From: Chloroflexota bacterium
Lineage (GTDB): Bacteria > Chloroflexota > Dehalococcoidia > Lucifugimonadales > UBA3495
Assembly: GCA_028873965.1 (NCBI GenBank)
Contig: JAPPMU010000042.1
Span: 4,383 to 68,382 of the forward strand
Direction of reading: 5' to 3'
Length of the DNA stretch: 64,000 nucleotides
Shown: positions 42,504 through 51,252 of the stretch, piece after piece
Position numbering within the stretch: position 1 is the stretch's first letter
Layout of the letters: every line of letters begins with the position of its first letter
Position numbers and translations under genes: made by a program
The notes under the pieces: model-generated
Told to the model about the DNA's origin: nothing
Database searches by the model: none
What the model saw: the letters and a program-made list of their open reading frames with translations, nothing else

Positions 42504-42806
42504 ATGATGAACCGCAAGATGATGCGCCAGGCCCAGCAGTTGCAGAACCGGTTGGCCAAGGCCCAGCAGGAACTCGAAGAGATGAGCGTGGAAGGTTCCG
42601 CCGGCGGTGGCGTAGTCCGCGTGACCATGACCGGCAAGCAGGAAGTCACCTCGGTCATCATCGAGCCGGAAGCGGCGGAAGACGTCGACCTGTTGCAAGA
42701 CCTCGTGGCCGCCGCCGTCAACGACGCCTTCAACCGGACTCAGGAACTGGCCGCCCAGAAGATGGGAGCGGTAACCGGCGGCCTGAACATCCCCGGCCTG
42801 TTCTAA
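42504..42806 (+). CDS. ybaB: YbaB/EbfC-family nucleoid-associated protein
   Basis: This is a 100-residue DNA-binding protein. MMRQAQQLQNRLAKAQQELE is the N-terminal helix. Then GGGVVRVTMTGKQEVTSVII and a helical DLVAAAVNDAFNRTQEL complete the fold. It has the conserved position between dnaX and recR, although a TA-like pair has been inserted before recR. An AGGAGG lies about 14 bases before the tandem ATGs. Confidence 0.93.
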   Translation: MMNRKMMRQAQQLQNRLAKAQQELEEMSVEGSAGGGVVRVTMTGKQEVTSVIIEPEAAEDVDLLQDLVAAAVNDAFNRTQELAAQKMGAVTGGLNIPGLF

Positions 42807-42845
42807 CTCCGCCCTGCCACCCTTGGTGCCAACGGGCAGAGTGGC

Positions 42846-43229
42846 ATGGTCGGCCAGGGGAGCGAATGTCCTCCCGGTGAGCGACGCCAACTGCCGGAGA
42901 CCATTACCGCCGGCGGCGTCACCAGATGGCTGACCCGGCATTTGCGCGATAATCCTCACCCTGGCGTTACTGCTGGCAGGATTCAGCACGTGCTGGAAAA
43001 TTGGATCGTCAGGGGTATCTGTACCGATAGCAACGGCAGCGTAACCGTGACGTACTGGGGATTTGTCCCAGGCAGAAAACCCACGCTGCGCGTTCCTGTT
43101 TCGCTGGATGAAGCGGAAATCATAACAGCCACTTTTGACAGCGAAGCCGCCCGAAGGATCGCCCAAGAAGGGGCGTTCCTATGGTTCCAAGGCCGTTGCA
43201 GAGATTTGGAGGTGCGAAATGCGGGTTAG
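42846..43229 (+). CDS. DUF4258-like putative toxin
   Basis: This is a 127-residue protein with the DUF4258-type order HPGVTAGRIQHVLENW, VTYWGFVPGRKPTLRVPVS and EAEIITATFD. DUF4258 proteins are small RelE-like candidates paired with DUF2283 proteins. The start could be later than 42846. Its stop overlaps the next gene by 11 bases. It sits as an insertion between ybaB and recR. Confidence 0.6.
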   Translation: MVGQGSECPPGERRQLPETITAGGVTRWLTRHLRDNPHPGVTAGRIQHVLENWIVRGICTDSNGSVTVTYWGFVPGRKPTLRVPVSLDEAEIITATFDSEAARRIAQEGAFLWFQGRCRDLEVRNAG

Positions 43230-43623
43230 GTACTATGCAGAAGAAGACGTGCTCCTACTCATAGCATCGCCGAAAGGCGGCGGCGGCGGGACTTTGCGAG
43301 ACGATTTTAGGGTCATCTTCGCCATAGATGGCGAGGATGAAGGCGACGAGAACATCACCAGGGTGGACATCCACGACGTTAGCCGGTTCCTTCCGTTGTG
43401 CGCGGATCGCGGGTACGATGCTGACACCGACACATTGACGCTGGGCGACAAGCCGGACGTAGATTATCGCGTGGTGGACAACGGCGATTTCGTCAGTTAC
43501 CGGCAGTGGTTTGACGACGGCAGCGAATGGGACGTCGTCGCGGTTGATCTGCGGCGGGCGTCGGTGCACCTGGCGCCGGTGCTGGCCGCCCGGTCACAGC
43601 CGGTGCCAGTCAGCAGAGGATAA
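43219..43623 (+). CDS. DUF2283-like putative antitoxin with C-terminal extension
   Basis: This is a 134-residue protein from the ATG at 43219 inside the end of the previous gene. The start MRVRYYAEEDVLLLIASP and the RVDIHDVSRFLP segment fit DUF2283 proteins. The following about 70 residues (LGDKPDVDYRVVDNGDFVSY, WDVVAVDLRRASVHLAPVL) are an extra part not usual for the family. The pair is probably a TA-like module; this is inference from architecture. Confidence 0.55.
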   Translation: MRVRYYAEEDVLLLIASPKGGGGGTLRDDFRVIFAIDGEDEGDENITRVDIHDVSRFLPLCADRGYDADTDTLTLGDKPDVDYRVVDNGDFVSYRQWFDDGSEWDVVAVDLRRASVHLAPVLAARSQPVPVSRG

Positions 43624-43652
43624 CCGGCTACGCAGTCGGGAGCGCAATCATC

Positions 43653-44276
43653 ATGGTCAGCGAGTACAACCCCGGCACCGCGCGTTCCCTCAGCCGGCTC
43701 ATCGACGAGCTCAACCGGTTGCCCGGCATCGGCCCCAAGAGCGCCCAGCGCATCGCCGACCACGTCATCCGGTTGCCAGGGGAAGAGGCCAGGTCCCTGG
43801 CCGACGCCATCCTGGAGGCTCGGGACAGCCTCGTGTTCTGCGACCCGTGCCGCAACCTGACCGACGCCTCGCCGTGCGAGATCTGCGCCAATCCCCAGCG
43901 CAACCAGGACCAGATCTGCGTCGTGGAAGAGCGGCGCGACCTGGTGGCCCTGGAACGGACCCGCGCGTATCGGGGCCTCTACCACGTGCTCCACGGCGTC
44001 CTGTCGCCGCTCAACGGGGTCGGGCCGGAGGACATCCACCTGCCGCAACTGTTTGAGCGCCTGCGCGAATCCGACAGCCCATTCCAGGAACTGATAGTGG
44101 CTACCAACCCGACGCTGGAAGGCGACGCCACCGCCGACTTCATCAACCGCCGTCTGGCCGGCGCCGGCATCCGCATCACCCGCCTGGCCCGGGGCCTTCC
44201 CGTCGGTGGCTCGCTGGAGTTCGCCGACGAAACCACGCTGAGTCGAGCCCTGGCCGGCCGCAGCGCCCTCGATTGA
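43653..44276 (+). CDS. recR: Recombination protein RecR
   Basis: This is the 207-residue RecFOR mediator that loads RecA on gapped DNA. Helix-hairpin-helix LNRLPGIGPKSAQRIADHV is near 16-34, the zinc finger is C-x2-C...C-x2-C (FCDPCRNLTDASPCEIC near 68-84), and a Toprim domain starts at ICVVEERRDLVALE. Length is typical. It lies 17 bases upstream of recO. Confidence 0.96.
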   Translation: MVSEYNPGTARSLSRLIDELNRLPGIGPKSAQRIADHVIRLPGEEARSLADAILEARDSLVFCDPCRNLTDASPCEICANPQRNQDQICVVEERRDLVALERTRAYRGLYHVLHGVLSPLNGVGPEDIHLPQLFERLRESDSPFQELIVATNPTLEGDATADFINRRLAGAGIRITRLARGLPVGGSLEFADETTLSRALAGRSALD

Positions 44277-44292
44277 TCTGGCAGGTCAGGCA

Positions 44293-45054
44293 ATGACCTC
44301 GCCGCGAACCTACCGCGCCTTTGGCGTGACCCTGCGCCGATCACCCGTGCGCGAGGCCGACCTGCTCACCGTGATGTACACCCGCGATTACGGCAAGCTG
44401 GAATTGCTGGCGCGGGGAGCGCAACGCCTCACCAGCAAGTTGATGGGCCACCTGGAGCCGCTGACCCTGGTGCGGGTTTCCGTCGCCCGCGGCCGTACCA
44501 TGGATCAGGTAACCGAGGCTGAAGTGGTCAACGCCTTTCCTGCGGTTAAGCACGGCTATGAGAACTCCGCCCGCGGGCTCTACGTCGCCGAACTGGTCGA
44601 CGGCTTCAGCGCCCTGTCCGCCGCCAACGCCGAACTGTTCGATATCACCGTGCAGACCCTGGAAGCGCTGGGAAGCGCAAGCAACGCCGAGCTTGCGTTG
44701 CGTTACTTCGACCTGCAACTCCTCCGGCTGTCCGGTTTCATGCCGGAACTCTACAACTGCGTAGAGTGCGGCGCGGAGCTGGAACCCGACCGTCACCGCT
44801 TCGCCGTGGGCGCCGGTGGCGCGCTATGCGCCGATTGCGGGCCGACTGAGGTGGTGGTCCGGCCCCTGTCGTTGCCGGCGTTGAAACTGCTCCGGCTGTT
44901 GCACCGTACAGAATCGGTCGCGGCGCTGCCGGCGCTGGCGGTTCCGCCGCCGCTGGAACGCGAGGTCAGGGAAACGCTGGCAGCGACGCTGCAATATTGG
45001 CTGGACCGCAGGGTCAGGTCTCAGGAATTTTTAGAAATTGCAAAATTCGCCTGA
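44293..45054 (+). CDS. recO: DNA repair protein RecO
   Basis: This is the 253-residue partner of RecR in RecA loading. The N-terminal OB fold begins TYRAFGVTLRRSPVREADLL and contains GKLELLARGAQRLTSKLMG. A Cys4 zinc site is formed by CVECGAEL near 156 and CADCGPTEV near 178. The family is normally about 240-260 residues. Its tail ends just before the regulatory region of the biotin carboxylase gene. Confidence 0.94.
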   Translation: MTSPRTYRAFGVTLRRSPVREADLLTVMYTRDYGKLELLARGAQRLTSKLMGHLEPLTLVRVSVARGRTMDQVTEAEVVNAFPAVKHGYENSARGLYVAELVDGFSALSAANAELFDITVQTLEALGSASNAELALRYFDLQLLRLSGFMPELYNCVECGAELEPDRHRFAVGAGGALCADCGPTEVVVRPLSLPALKLLRLLHRTESVAALPALAVPPPLEREVRETLAATLQYWLDRRVRSQEFLEIAKFA

Positions 45055-45072
45055 ATCTGGTTCGGACGGGTA

Positions 45073-45102
45073 TTGACTGGTTTATTGCCGATAGCGTAAA
45101 AG
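45073..45102 (+). promoter_or_regulatory. Putative promoter of the carboxylase operon
   Basis: TTGACT (45073-45078), an 18-base spacer and TAAAAG (45097-45102). It lies about 205 bases before the biotin carboxylase ATG, with a perfect palindrome just downstream at 45127. Confidence 0.4.
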
Positions 45103-45126
45103 GCCGTGACATAAAGGCTATGCAAA

Positions 45127-45145
45127 CTGGTCGAAATTCGACCAG
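45127..45145. repeat. Perfect palindrome CTGGTCGAA-A-TTCGACCAG
   Basis: Two 9-base arms flank a single central A. Placed about 18-36 bases after the predicted start site, it could be a repressor operator or an RNA hairpin in the leader. A partial dispersed-repeat fragment (GCTCGCAATGAC) lies at 45246-45257. Confidence 0.55.
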
Positions 45146-45307
45146 GCGCAGGTGACAGCGGCCGCTGAAATTCGGGCGGCATTTGTTTGGATATATTTCC
45201 TTGGCCCTCGGCCCATAATTGGGTTGGCCGCAAATAATCAGCATTGCTCGCAATGACGGGTTGACTGCGCCGGCAAGGCGCACTGGGAGTGTTTCAGGGG
45301 TGCGTAT

Positions 45308-46888
45308 ATGTTTGACAAGGTATTGGTAGCGAACCGGGGCGAGATAGCCACACGAATCATCCGCACGTGCCAGCGCATGGGAATCGCGACCGTGGCCGTA
45401 TATTCCGAAGCGGACTCCGGCGCCATGCACACCCGTATGGCCGACCAGTCGGTCTGCATCGGAGGCGCCGCGGCAAAGGACTCCTACCTTAGCGTTGACG
45501 CCGTTCTGGATGCCTGCCACAGCACCGGCGCCGAGGCTATCCACCCGGGCTACGGTTTCCTCTCCGAGAACAGCGAGCTGTCACGCCGCTGCAAGACGGA
45601 AGGGGTGACGTTCATCGGCCCGGGCGAAGAGGTGCTCAACCAGATGGGCGACAAGCTCTCCGCCCGTCGCGTTGCCCGTAAATCGGGCCTGCCGGTCATG
45701 CCCGGCACGGAGGAGCCCGTCAGCGACGACGAGGCCATCGCCAAGGCGTGGGAACTGGGCTTTCCCATGATGGTCAAGGCCACCGCTGGCGGCGGCGGCA
45801 TCGGCATCCACGTGGTCCACTCCATGGAAGAACTGGAGCCGATTATCGAACGCACCCGCAAGACCGCCCAGGCAGCTTTCGCCGACTCCAGCCTGTTTTA
45901 CGAGCGTTACCTGCAGGGCGCGTCGCACATCGAGGTGCAGCTCATCGCCGACCAGTACGGCAACGTGCTTCACCTGCACGAGCGGGACTGCTCCATCCAA
46001 CGGCGCAACCAGAAGCTGATCGAGGAGACCCCAGCGTCAGCCAAGTTGCCAAGCGAGGTCCGGCAACAGATCGGCCGTTTGTCCCGGCAGTTGGGCCGGG
46101 AGGTCGGCTACACCAATGCCGGAACCGTGGAGTTCCTGGTCACCCCGGACGGCCACTTCTACTTCCTGGAAATGAACCCGCGGTTGCAGGTGGAGCATGG
46201 GGTATCCGAGCTCCTGACCGGCAGGGACATCGTCGAACTCCAGTTGCAGTCCGCCGCCGGCTTGCCGTTCACCATCAGCCAACGCGACATCCACGCCAGC
46301 GGCCACGCCATTGAAGCGCGCGTGTATCCCGAGGATCCCGACACCTGCCTTCCCAATGTCGGGGTGGTCACCGACGTTCATCTTCCGCAGGGCGAACACG
46401 TCCGCGTGGATACCGCTCTTTACGTCGGCTACGAGGTTTCGCTACACTACGAACCGCTGCTTGCCAAGGTGATGGCTTGGGGATCCGACCGGGACGCGGC
46501 AATCGCCACGCTGGATTCCGCCCTCGCGGACTTCCGGCTGGAAGGGGTCAAGACCAACGTCCCGTTGTTGCGAGACGTGCTGGCCGCTCCGGAGTTCGTG
46601 TCCGGCGGATACCACACCGGCACCCTCCCCACCATTCTTGAGCGGCGGCTGCAAAATCAAGGCACAAAATCCAACGGGCACCGCAACGTGAGCATCGACA
46701 CTAACGGCATAACCCCTGAAGGGTCCGCGTCGGGTATAGATCCCCGCGCGTTGGCGGCGGCCATCGGTGCCGCGGCGGTGTACGCGGCTCAGGGGCAGAG
46801 TCCGTCTGTCCGCGATAGCGGCTCGCGATGGCGCACGCAGGGCCGCCGTGAGCTCTTCCGTTCGCGGCTCGGCAGTGGATCCTGGTAG
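45308..46888 (+). CDS. accC: Biotin carboxylase subunit of an acyl-CoA carboxylase
   Basis: This is a 526-residue ATP-grasp enzyme that carboxylates biotin on the carrier protein. Landmarks are VLVANRGEIATRIIRTC at the N-terminus, HPGYGFLSEN, the Gly-rich ATAGGGGIGI near 158, RDCSIQRRNQKLIEE and EMNPRLQVEHGVSELLTG. After about residue 450 it has a Ser/Asn/Gly-rich linker and a hydrophobic Ala-rich segment (DPRALAAAIGAAAVYAAQ) before a basic end, an extension beyond plain AccC (about 450 residues). No carboxyltransferase is in the window, so acetyl- or propionyl-CoA specificity is open. Confidence 0.93.
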   Translation: MFDKVLVANRGEIATRIIRTCQRMGIATVAVYSEADSGAMHTRMADQSVCIGGAAAKDSYLSVDAVLDACHSTGAEAIHPGYGFLSENSELSRRCKTEGVTFIGPGEEVLNQMGDKLSARRVARKSGLPVMPGTEEPVSDDEAIAKAWELGFPMMVKATAGGGGIGIHVVHSMEELEPIIERTRKTAQAAFADSSLFYERYLQGASHIEVQLIADQYGNVLHLHERDCSIQRRNQKLIEETPASAKLPSEVRQQIGRLSRQLGREVGYTNAGTVEFLVTPDGHFYFLEMNPRLQVEHGVSELLTGRDIVELQLQSAAGLPFTISQRDIHASGHAIEARVYPEDPDTCLPNVGVVTDVHLPQGEHVRVDTALYVGYEVSLHYEPLLAKVMAWGSDRDAAIATLDSALADFRLEGVKTNVPLLRDVLAAPEFVSGGYHTGTLPTILERRLQNQGTKSNGHRNVSIDTNGITPEGSASGIDPRALAAAIGAAAVYAAQGQSPSVRDSGSRWRTQGRRELFRSRLGSGSW

Positions 46889-47324
46889 CTTGACCACCAT
46901 CAGAGTACGCGTCGGTGACCATTGGTACACCGTCGAAGTGGGCGACCTGACCCGGTCTCCCGTTCAAGTCACCGTTGACGGAGAGACCTTCGACGTCGAC
47001 ATCGATCTCGCTGCCGGTCCTTCGCCCCCACGCCGGGGCCGACCCTCCGGCGGTCTGACCGTACCCGAAGCCCCAAGTGCCGCGGCCGCAGGGTCCGGCG
47101 CACCTGTCGACGACGACATCTTGCGCTCCCCCATGCCGGGCCGGGTGATGTCGGTCATGGTGCGGCCCGGCGATACCGTCGCGGCCGGCGACGAGGTATG
47201 CGTGGTGGAGGCCATGAAGATGGAGCAAAGCATCCTGGCCCACCGCGACGGCGTGGTGAAAACCGTCTTCGTGCAGCCTCTGGACTCCGTGAACGCCAAC
47301 GACCCTTTGGTAGAATTGGAATGA
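46875..47324 (+). CDS. accB: Biotin carboxyl carrier protein
   Basis: The protein is 149 residues from the GTG at 46875 (or 144 from the TTG at 46890), overlapping the end of the carboxylase gene. The C-terminal biotinyl domain has SPMPGRVMSVMVRPGDTV and the biotinylation site VEAMKMEQ. The N-terminal part (TIRVRVGDHWYTVEVGDL) is a small beta domain joined by a Pro/Ser/Ala-rich linker, as in the biotin domain of propionyl-type carboxylases. The start codon is uncertain because no strong SD separates the options. Confidence 0.9.
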   Translation: MDPGSLTTIRVRVGDHWYTVEVGDLTRSPVQVTVDGETFDVDIDLAAGPSPPRRGRPSGGLTVPEAPSAAAAGSGAPVDDDILRSPMPGRVMSVMVRPGDTVAAGDEVCVVEAMKMEQSILAHRDGVVKTVFVQPLDSVNANDPLVELE

Positions 47325-47349
47325 TCTTTCGCCCCCAGGACGGCCCGCC

Positions 47350-47769
47350 ATGACCGAAAAAAACGGCCGCCATCCCGTCGAGGTAGTCGCGGAAGTCAAG
47401 TCCATGGAGTTGGACTTGAACCGCAACGGCGCCTACAAGCTGCTGCTGGAAGACGGCTCCACGGTCCATGCCGCCTTCACTGCCTCCCAGTGGGGACACA
47501 TTGAGGGCATGCACAACCACGGACGGTACAGCGTCAAAATAGTGGGGCAGGGCGATTACGCCGATGGGCGGCTGAAGCGCATAGTCAGCATCGACCTCCC
47601 GAAGACGCACCGGGTAATTCCACCGGAGGATCCGGAGATGCCCACGTTGCTGCACCGGCTTGCGGAGATTCGCAAAAAATACCCGGAAGACATTTGGGAT
47701 AACGTACCCACCGATGGCGCAAAGAACATGCACCATTATCTCTACGGACGACCCAAAGTGAACGAGTGA
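47350..47769 (+). CDS. Putative antitoxin partner of a PIN toxin
   Basis: This is a 139-residue protein of unrecognised family. The N-terminal half is beta-rich (VEVVAEVKSMELDLN, AYKLLLEDGSTVHAAFT, GRYSVKIVGQGDYADG). The C-terminal half is helical (LLHRLAEIRKKYPEDIW). Its last four bases overlap the PIN gene start (ATGA), which is the reason to call it the antitoxin. It does not look like a standard VapB or AbrB domain. Confidence 0.5.
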   Translation: MTEKNGRHPVEVVAEVKSMELDLNRNGAYKLLLEDGSTVHAAFTASQWGHIEGMHNHGRYSVKIVGQGDYADGRLKRIVSIDLPKTHRVIPPEDPEMPTLLHRLAEIRKKYPEDIWDNVPTDGAKNMHHYLYGRPKVNE

Positions 47770-48179
47770 TGTTTCCGATATTCGCAGATGCCTGTTACTG
47801 GATTGCCATTCTGCATGAACGCGATGCACAGCATGAAATGGCATTGCTATTGCAATCGGAGCTTCGGCGGCGACATAAAATTACTACCGAAATGGTGCTT
47901 GTTGAGGTTCTGAATTTTTTCGGAGAGTTCGGGGCTGGGGGCCGCCAACTCGCTGTGCAATTGGTCCGGGATTTGACGGTTGACGACACGGTCGATGTCA
48001 TTGAACAAACTTCGCTGCAATTCTGGCGCGCGGTCGATTTCTACAATGCCCGACCCGATCAGGAATGGGGACTCGTCGATTGCGCCAGTTTCCAGATAAT
48101 GGCTGAACGAAACATCCGCGAAGCATTGACCAACGACCACCACTTCACTCAGGCCGGTTTCACCATCCTCATGCAGTAG
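47766..48179 (+). CDS. PIN-domain ribonuclease (VapC-like)
   Basis: This is a 137-residue PIN domain with its acidic tetrad: D8 in FADACYWIA, E48 (or E42) in TTEMVLVEVLNFF, D105 in WGLVDCASF and D124 in LTNDHHFTQAGF. VapC-type toxins cut tRNA or rRNA. It is translationally coupled to the upstream unknown gene and ends nine bases before uvrA, so the module sits between the carboxylase and repair genes. Confidence 0.82.
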   Translation: MMFPIFADACYWIAILHERDAQHEMALLLQSELRRRHKITTEMVLVEVLNFFGEFGAGGRQLAVQLVRDLTVDDTVDVIEQTSLQFWRAVDFYNARPDQEWGLVDCASFQIMAERNIREALTNDHHFTQAGFTILMQ

Positions 48180-48188
48180 GGCCGCTTT

Positions 48189-51100
48189 ATGCCGCAGGAA
48201 GTCATCTTCATCAAGGGCGCTCGCGAGCACAACCTGAAGAACGTCGACGTGACGATTCCCAGGGACCGGCTCGTCGTCATCACCGGCGTGTCCGGATCCG
48301 GCAAGAGCAGCCTGGCTTTCGACACCATCTACGCCGAGGGCCAGCGCCGCTACGTGGAGTCCCTTTCCGCCTACGCCCGCCAGTTCCTGGGGCGCATGGA
48401 CAAGCCCGACGTCGACTACATCGAAGGGCTGTCGCCGGCCATTTCCATCGACCAGAAGGGCGTCTCCCACAACCCCCGCTCCACGGTGGGCACCGTTACC
48501 GAGATCTACGACTACCTGCGTCTCCTGTTCGCCCGGGTGGGCAAACCCCACTGTCCCAAGTGCGGCAACCCGGTGGCCCGCCAGACGGTGCAGCAGATCG
48601 TCGACGCCATCCTGGGGCTGCCCGAGGCGTCCCGCATCACGCTGCTGGCCCCCAAGGTACGCCGCAAGAAGGGCGAGCACCGCGAGGTGTTCGAGGCCGC
48701 CCGCCGGGGCGGGTTCGTCCGCGTCCGCGTCAACGGCGAGGTCATGCTCGTCGAGGACACCGACACCCTGGCGCTGGACAAGCAGAAGTGGCACTACATT
48801 GACATCGTGGTTGACCGCCTCATCATCCGCAGCGACACCGAACCCAGCCGCGTCACCGAGTCAGTGGAAACCGCCCTGCGCGAGGGCGAAGGCGTCCTCA
48901 CCGTGGGCCGCGAGGATGAGGAAGACCTGGTGTTCAGCGAGCAGTTCGCCTGCGTCGCCTGCGGCGTCAGCCTGCCTGAAATCGAACCACGCACCTTCAG
49001 CTTCAACAGTCCCCACGGGGCTTGCTCAACGTGCACCGGTTTGGGTTATCAGCTCGAGGTCGATCCGTCGCTGGTGATCCAGAACCGGTCGCTTTCGTTG
49101 CTGGAAGGGGCCATCGTGCCGTGGGCGCGCTCCGGAGCCGCCAACGCCTGGTACGCCAGCATGATGGAGGCGGTGGCCCGCGAGTTCGACTTCTCGCCCC
49201 ACGCCCCGGTGCGCGAGCTGACCGACGAGCAGCTCAACATCATTCTCTACGGCGCCGGCAAGAAGCAGGTACAGGTTCGCCACCGCACGGGCCGGGGCCG
49301 CACCTACTCCTGGAACACCACCTACGAGGGGGTGATCCCCAACCTGCAACGCCGCTACCGTGACACCGAGTCCGACCATACCCGCGGCGAAATCGAGCGG
49401 TACATGGCCCAGAGAGCCTGTCGTTCCTGCAGCGGTGCGCGCCTGCGCCCGGAGGCCCTGGGCGTGCTGATCTGCGGTCGAAACATCATCGAGGTCACCA
49501 GCCTCACCATCGGCGAGGGTCTGTCCTGGGTTCGCGGCATCAAGCCGGTGGCGGATTCCCCGGATCAAATCCCCGCCAACGGCAGCAATGGTCACCATTC
49601 TCCCGGAGCGTTCCCGAACGATGAGCCACCGGCGTCCGTCAACGGCGACAACGGGAAGGGCCGGCGGAGCCGGCGCAACGGACGCCGTTCCGCCGCTGCG
49701 GACATGCCAAGCAACCTGACCCCGCGTGAAATGGTTATCGCCGACCAGATCCTCAAGGAAATCGAAGGTCGCCTGCACTTTCTCGATAGCATCGGCCTGG
49801 ATTACGTGACAATGAGCCGCACCGCGCGCACCCTCTCCGGCGGAGAGGCCCAGCGCGTCCGGCTGGCCACCCAGATCGGCAGCGGCCTCACCGGCGTGCT
49901 GTACGTCTGCGACGAGCCGACGGTCGGGCTGCATCCCCACGATGACCACCGTCTCATCGGGACCTTGACCCGCCTGCGCGACATGGGCAACACGGTGATC
50001 GTGGTCGAGCACGACGACGCCATGATGCGCGCCGCCGACCACATCGTCGACCTGGGGCCTGGCGCCGGCGAACACGGCGGGAACATCGTGGCCACGGGCA
50101 ACGTCGCTGAAGTGATGGCCAACGAGGCTTCGCTGACCGGTGCCTACCTCAGCGGCCGCAAGCGCATCCCCATTCCCGAGGAGCGGCGCGAGGGCAACGG
50201 TAAGTCCATCGCCGTCGTCGGCGCGCGGGAGAACAACCTCAAGGGTATAGACGTGGAGTTTCCGCTGGGTCTGCTGGGGTGTGTCACCGGGGTGTCCGGC
50301 AGCGGCAAGAGCACGCTGGTGTACGACATTCTCTACAAGCGGCTGGCGCAGGCGGTGGCCCAGGGTCGGGACCGGCCCGGCGACCACGACGAGGTCACCG
50401 GCATCGAGCACATCGATAAGGTCGTGAATATCGACCAGTCGCCCATCGGCCGCACCCCCCGCAGCAACCCGGCCACCTACACCGGCGCGTTCACTCCCAT
50501 CCGGGAACTGTTCGCCACGCTGCCCGAAGCCCGCATCCGTGGCTACAAGCCGGGCCGTTTCTCCTTCAACGTCAAGGGTGGCCGCTGCGAGTCCTGCCAG
50601 GGCGAAGGCTACATCCAGATCGAGATGCAGTTCCTGCCCGACGTCACCGTGCCCTGCGAGGTCTGCCAGGGTCGCCGCTACAACCGGGAGGCGTTGGAGG
50701 TAACCCTGCGCGACCAGTCCATCGCCGACGTGCTGGCCATGACCGTGGAAACGGCGCTGGACTTTTTCTGGAACTACTCGCGCATCCGCAGCAAGCTGGA
50801 AACCCTGCGGGACGTGGGCCTGGGCTACATTCGTCTCGGGCAGCCGGCCACCACGCTGTCCGGAGGCGAAGCGCAGCGGGTCAAGCTGGCGACGGAGCTA
50901 TCCCGCCGCGCCACCGGCCGCACCCTGTACCTCCTGGACGAGCCCACCACCGGCCTTTCCTTCGAGGACTGCGCCGCCCTCCTGCGCGTCCTCCACCGGC
51001 TGGTCGACCAGGGCAACTCAGTACTCCTCATCGAGCATAACCTGGACCTGATCAAGAACGCCGACTGGATAATCGACCTGGGACCCGGCGCCGGCCACCT

Positions 51101-51221
51101 GGGCGGCAACCTGCTGGCGTACGGCACGCCCGAGACGCTGGCCCAGGTCGAGCAGAGCCACACCGGCCGCTACTTGAGGGACGCCCTGGGAGTCGAGGCA
51201 CAAGTCGGCGTAGCGGATTAG
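48189..51221 (+). CDS. uvrA: Excinuclease ABC subunit UvrA
   Basis: This is the 1010-residue nucleotide-excision-repair damage sensor with two ABC modules. Walker A sites are GVSGSGKSSLAFDT near 32 and GVSGSGKSTLVYD near 697. ABC signatures are LSGGEAQRVRLATQ near 548 and LSGGEAQRVKLATE near 895. Zinc modules are CVACGVSLPEIEP...CSTC and CESCQGEGY...CEVC. It is about 60-70 residues longer than typical UvrA because of a Gly/Asn/Ser/Arg-rich insertion at about 455-505 before MPSNLTPREMVIADQIL. A long hairpin follows the stop. Confidence 0.97.
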   Translation: MPQEVIFIKGAREHNLKNVDVTIPRDRLVVITGVSGSGKSSLAFDTIYAEGQRRYVESLSAYARQFLGRMDKPDVDYIEGLSPAISIDQKGVSHNPRSTVGTVTEIYDYLRLLFARVGKPHCPKCGNPVARQTVQQIVDAILGLPEASRITLLAPKVRRKKGEHREVFEAARRGGFVRVRVNGEVMLVEDTDTLALDKQKWHYIDIVVDRLIIRSDTEPSRVTESVETALREGEGVLTVGREDEEDLVFSEQFACVACGVSLPEIEPRTFSFNSPHGACSTCTGLGYQLEVDPSLVIQNRSLSLLEGAIVPWARSGAANAWYASMMEAVAREFDFSPHAPVRELTDEQLNIILYGAGKKQVQVRHRTGRGRTYSWNTTYEGVIPNLQRRYRDTESDHTRGEIERYMAQRACRSCSGARLRPEALGVLICGRNIIEVTSLTIGEGLSWVRGIKPVADSPDQIPANGSNGHHSPGAFPNDEPPASVNGDNGKGRRSRRNGRRSAAADMPSNLTPREMVIADQILKEIEGRLHFLDSIGLDYVTMSRTARTLSGGEAQRVRLATQIGSGLTGVLYVCDEPTVGLHPHDDHRLIGTLTRLRDMGNTVIVVEHDDAMMRAADHIVDLGPGAGEHGGNIVATGNVAEVMANEASLTGAYLSGRKRIPIPEERREGNGKSIAVVGARENNLKGIDVEFPLGLLGCVTGVSGSGKSTLVYDILYKRLAQAVAQGRDRPGDHDEVTGIEHIDKVVNIDQSPIGRTPRSNPATYTGAFTPIRELFATLPEARIRGYKPGRFSFNVKGGRCESCQGEGYIQIEMQFLPDVTVPCEVCQGRRYNREALEVTLRDQSIADVLAMTVETALDFFWNYSRIRSKLETLRDVGLGYIRLGQPATTLSGGEAQRVKLATELSRRATGRTLYLLDEPTTGLSFEDCAALLRVLHRLVDQGNSVLLIEHNLDLIKNADWIIDLGPGAGHLGGNLLAYGTPETLAQVEQSHTGRYLRDALGVEAQVGVAD

Positions 51222-51252
51222 CGCTTGCCGCACCGCCGGTCGCCTCATAATC

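Noticed and set aside
49026-50411. 461-codon minus-strand frame inside uvrA
   Set aside because: UvrA is continuous and complete on the plus strand; this is a GC-driven shadow.
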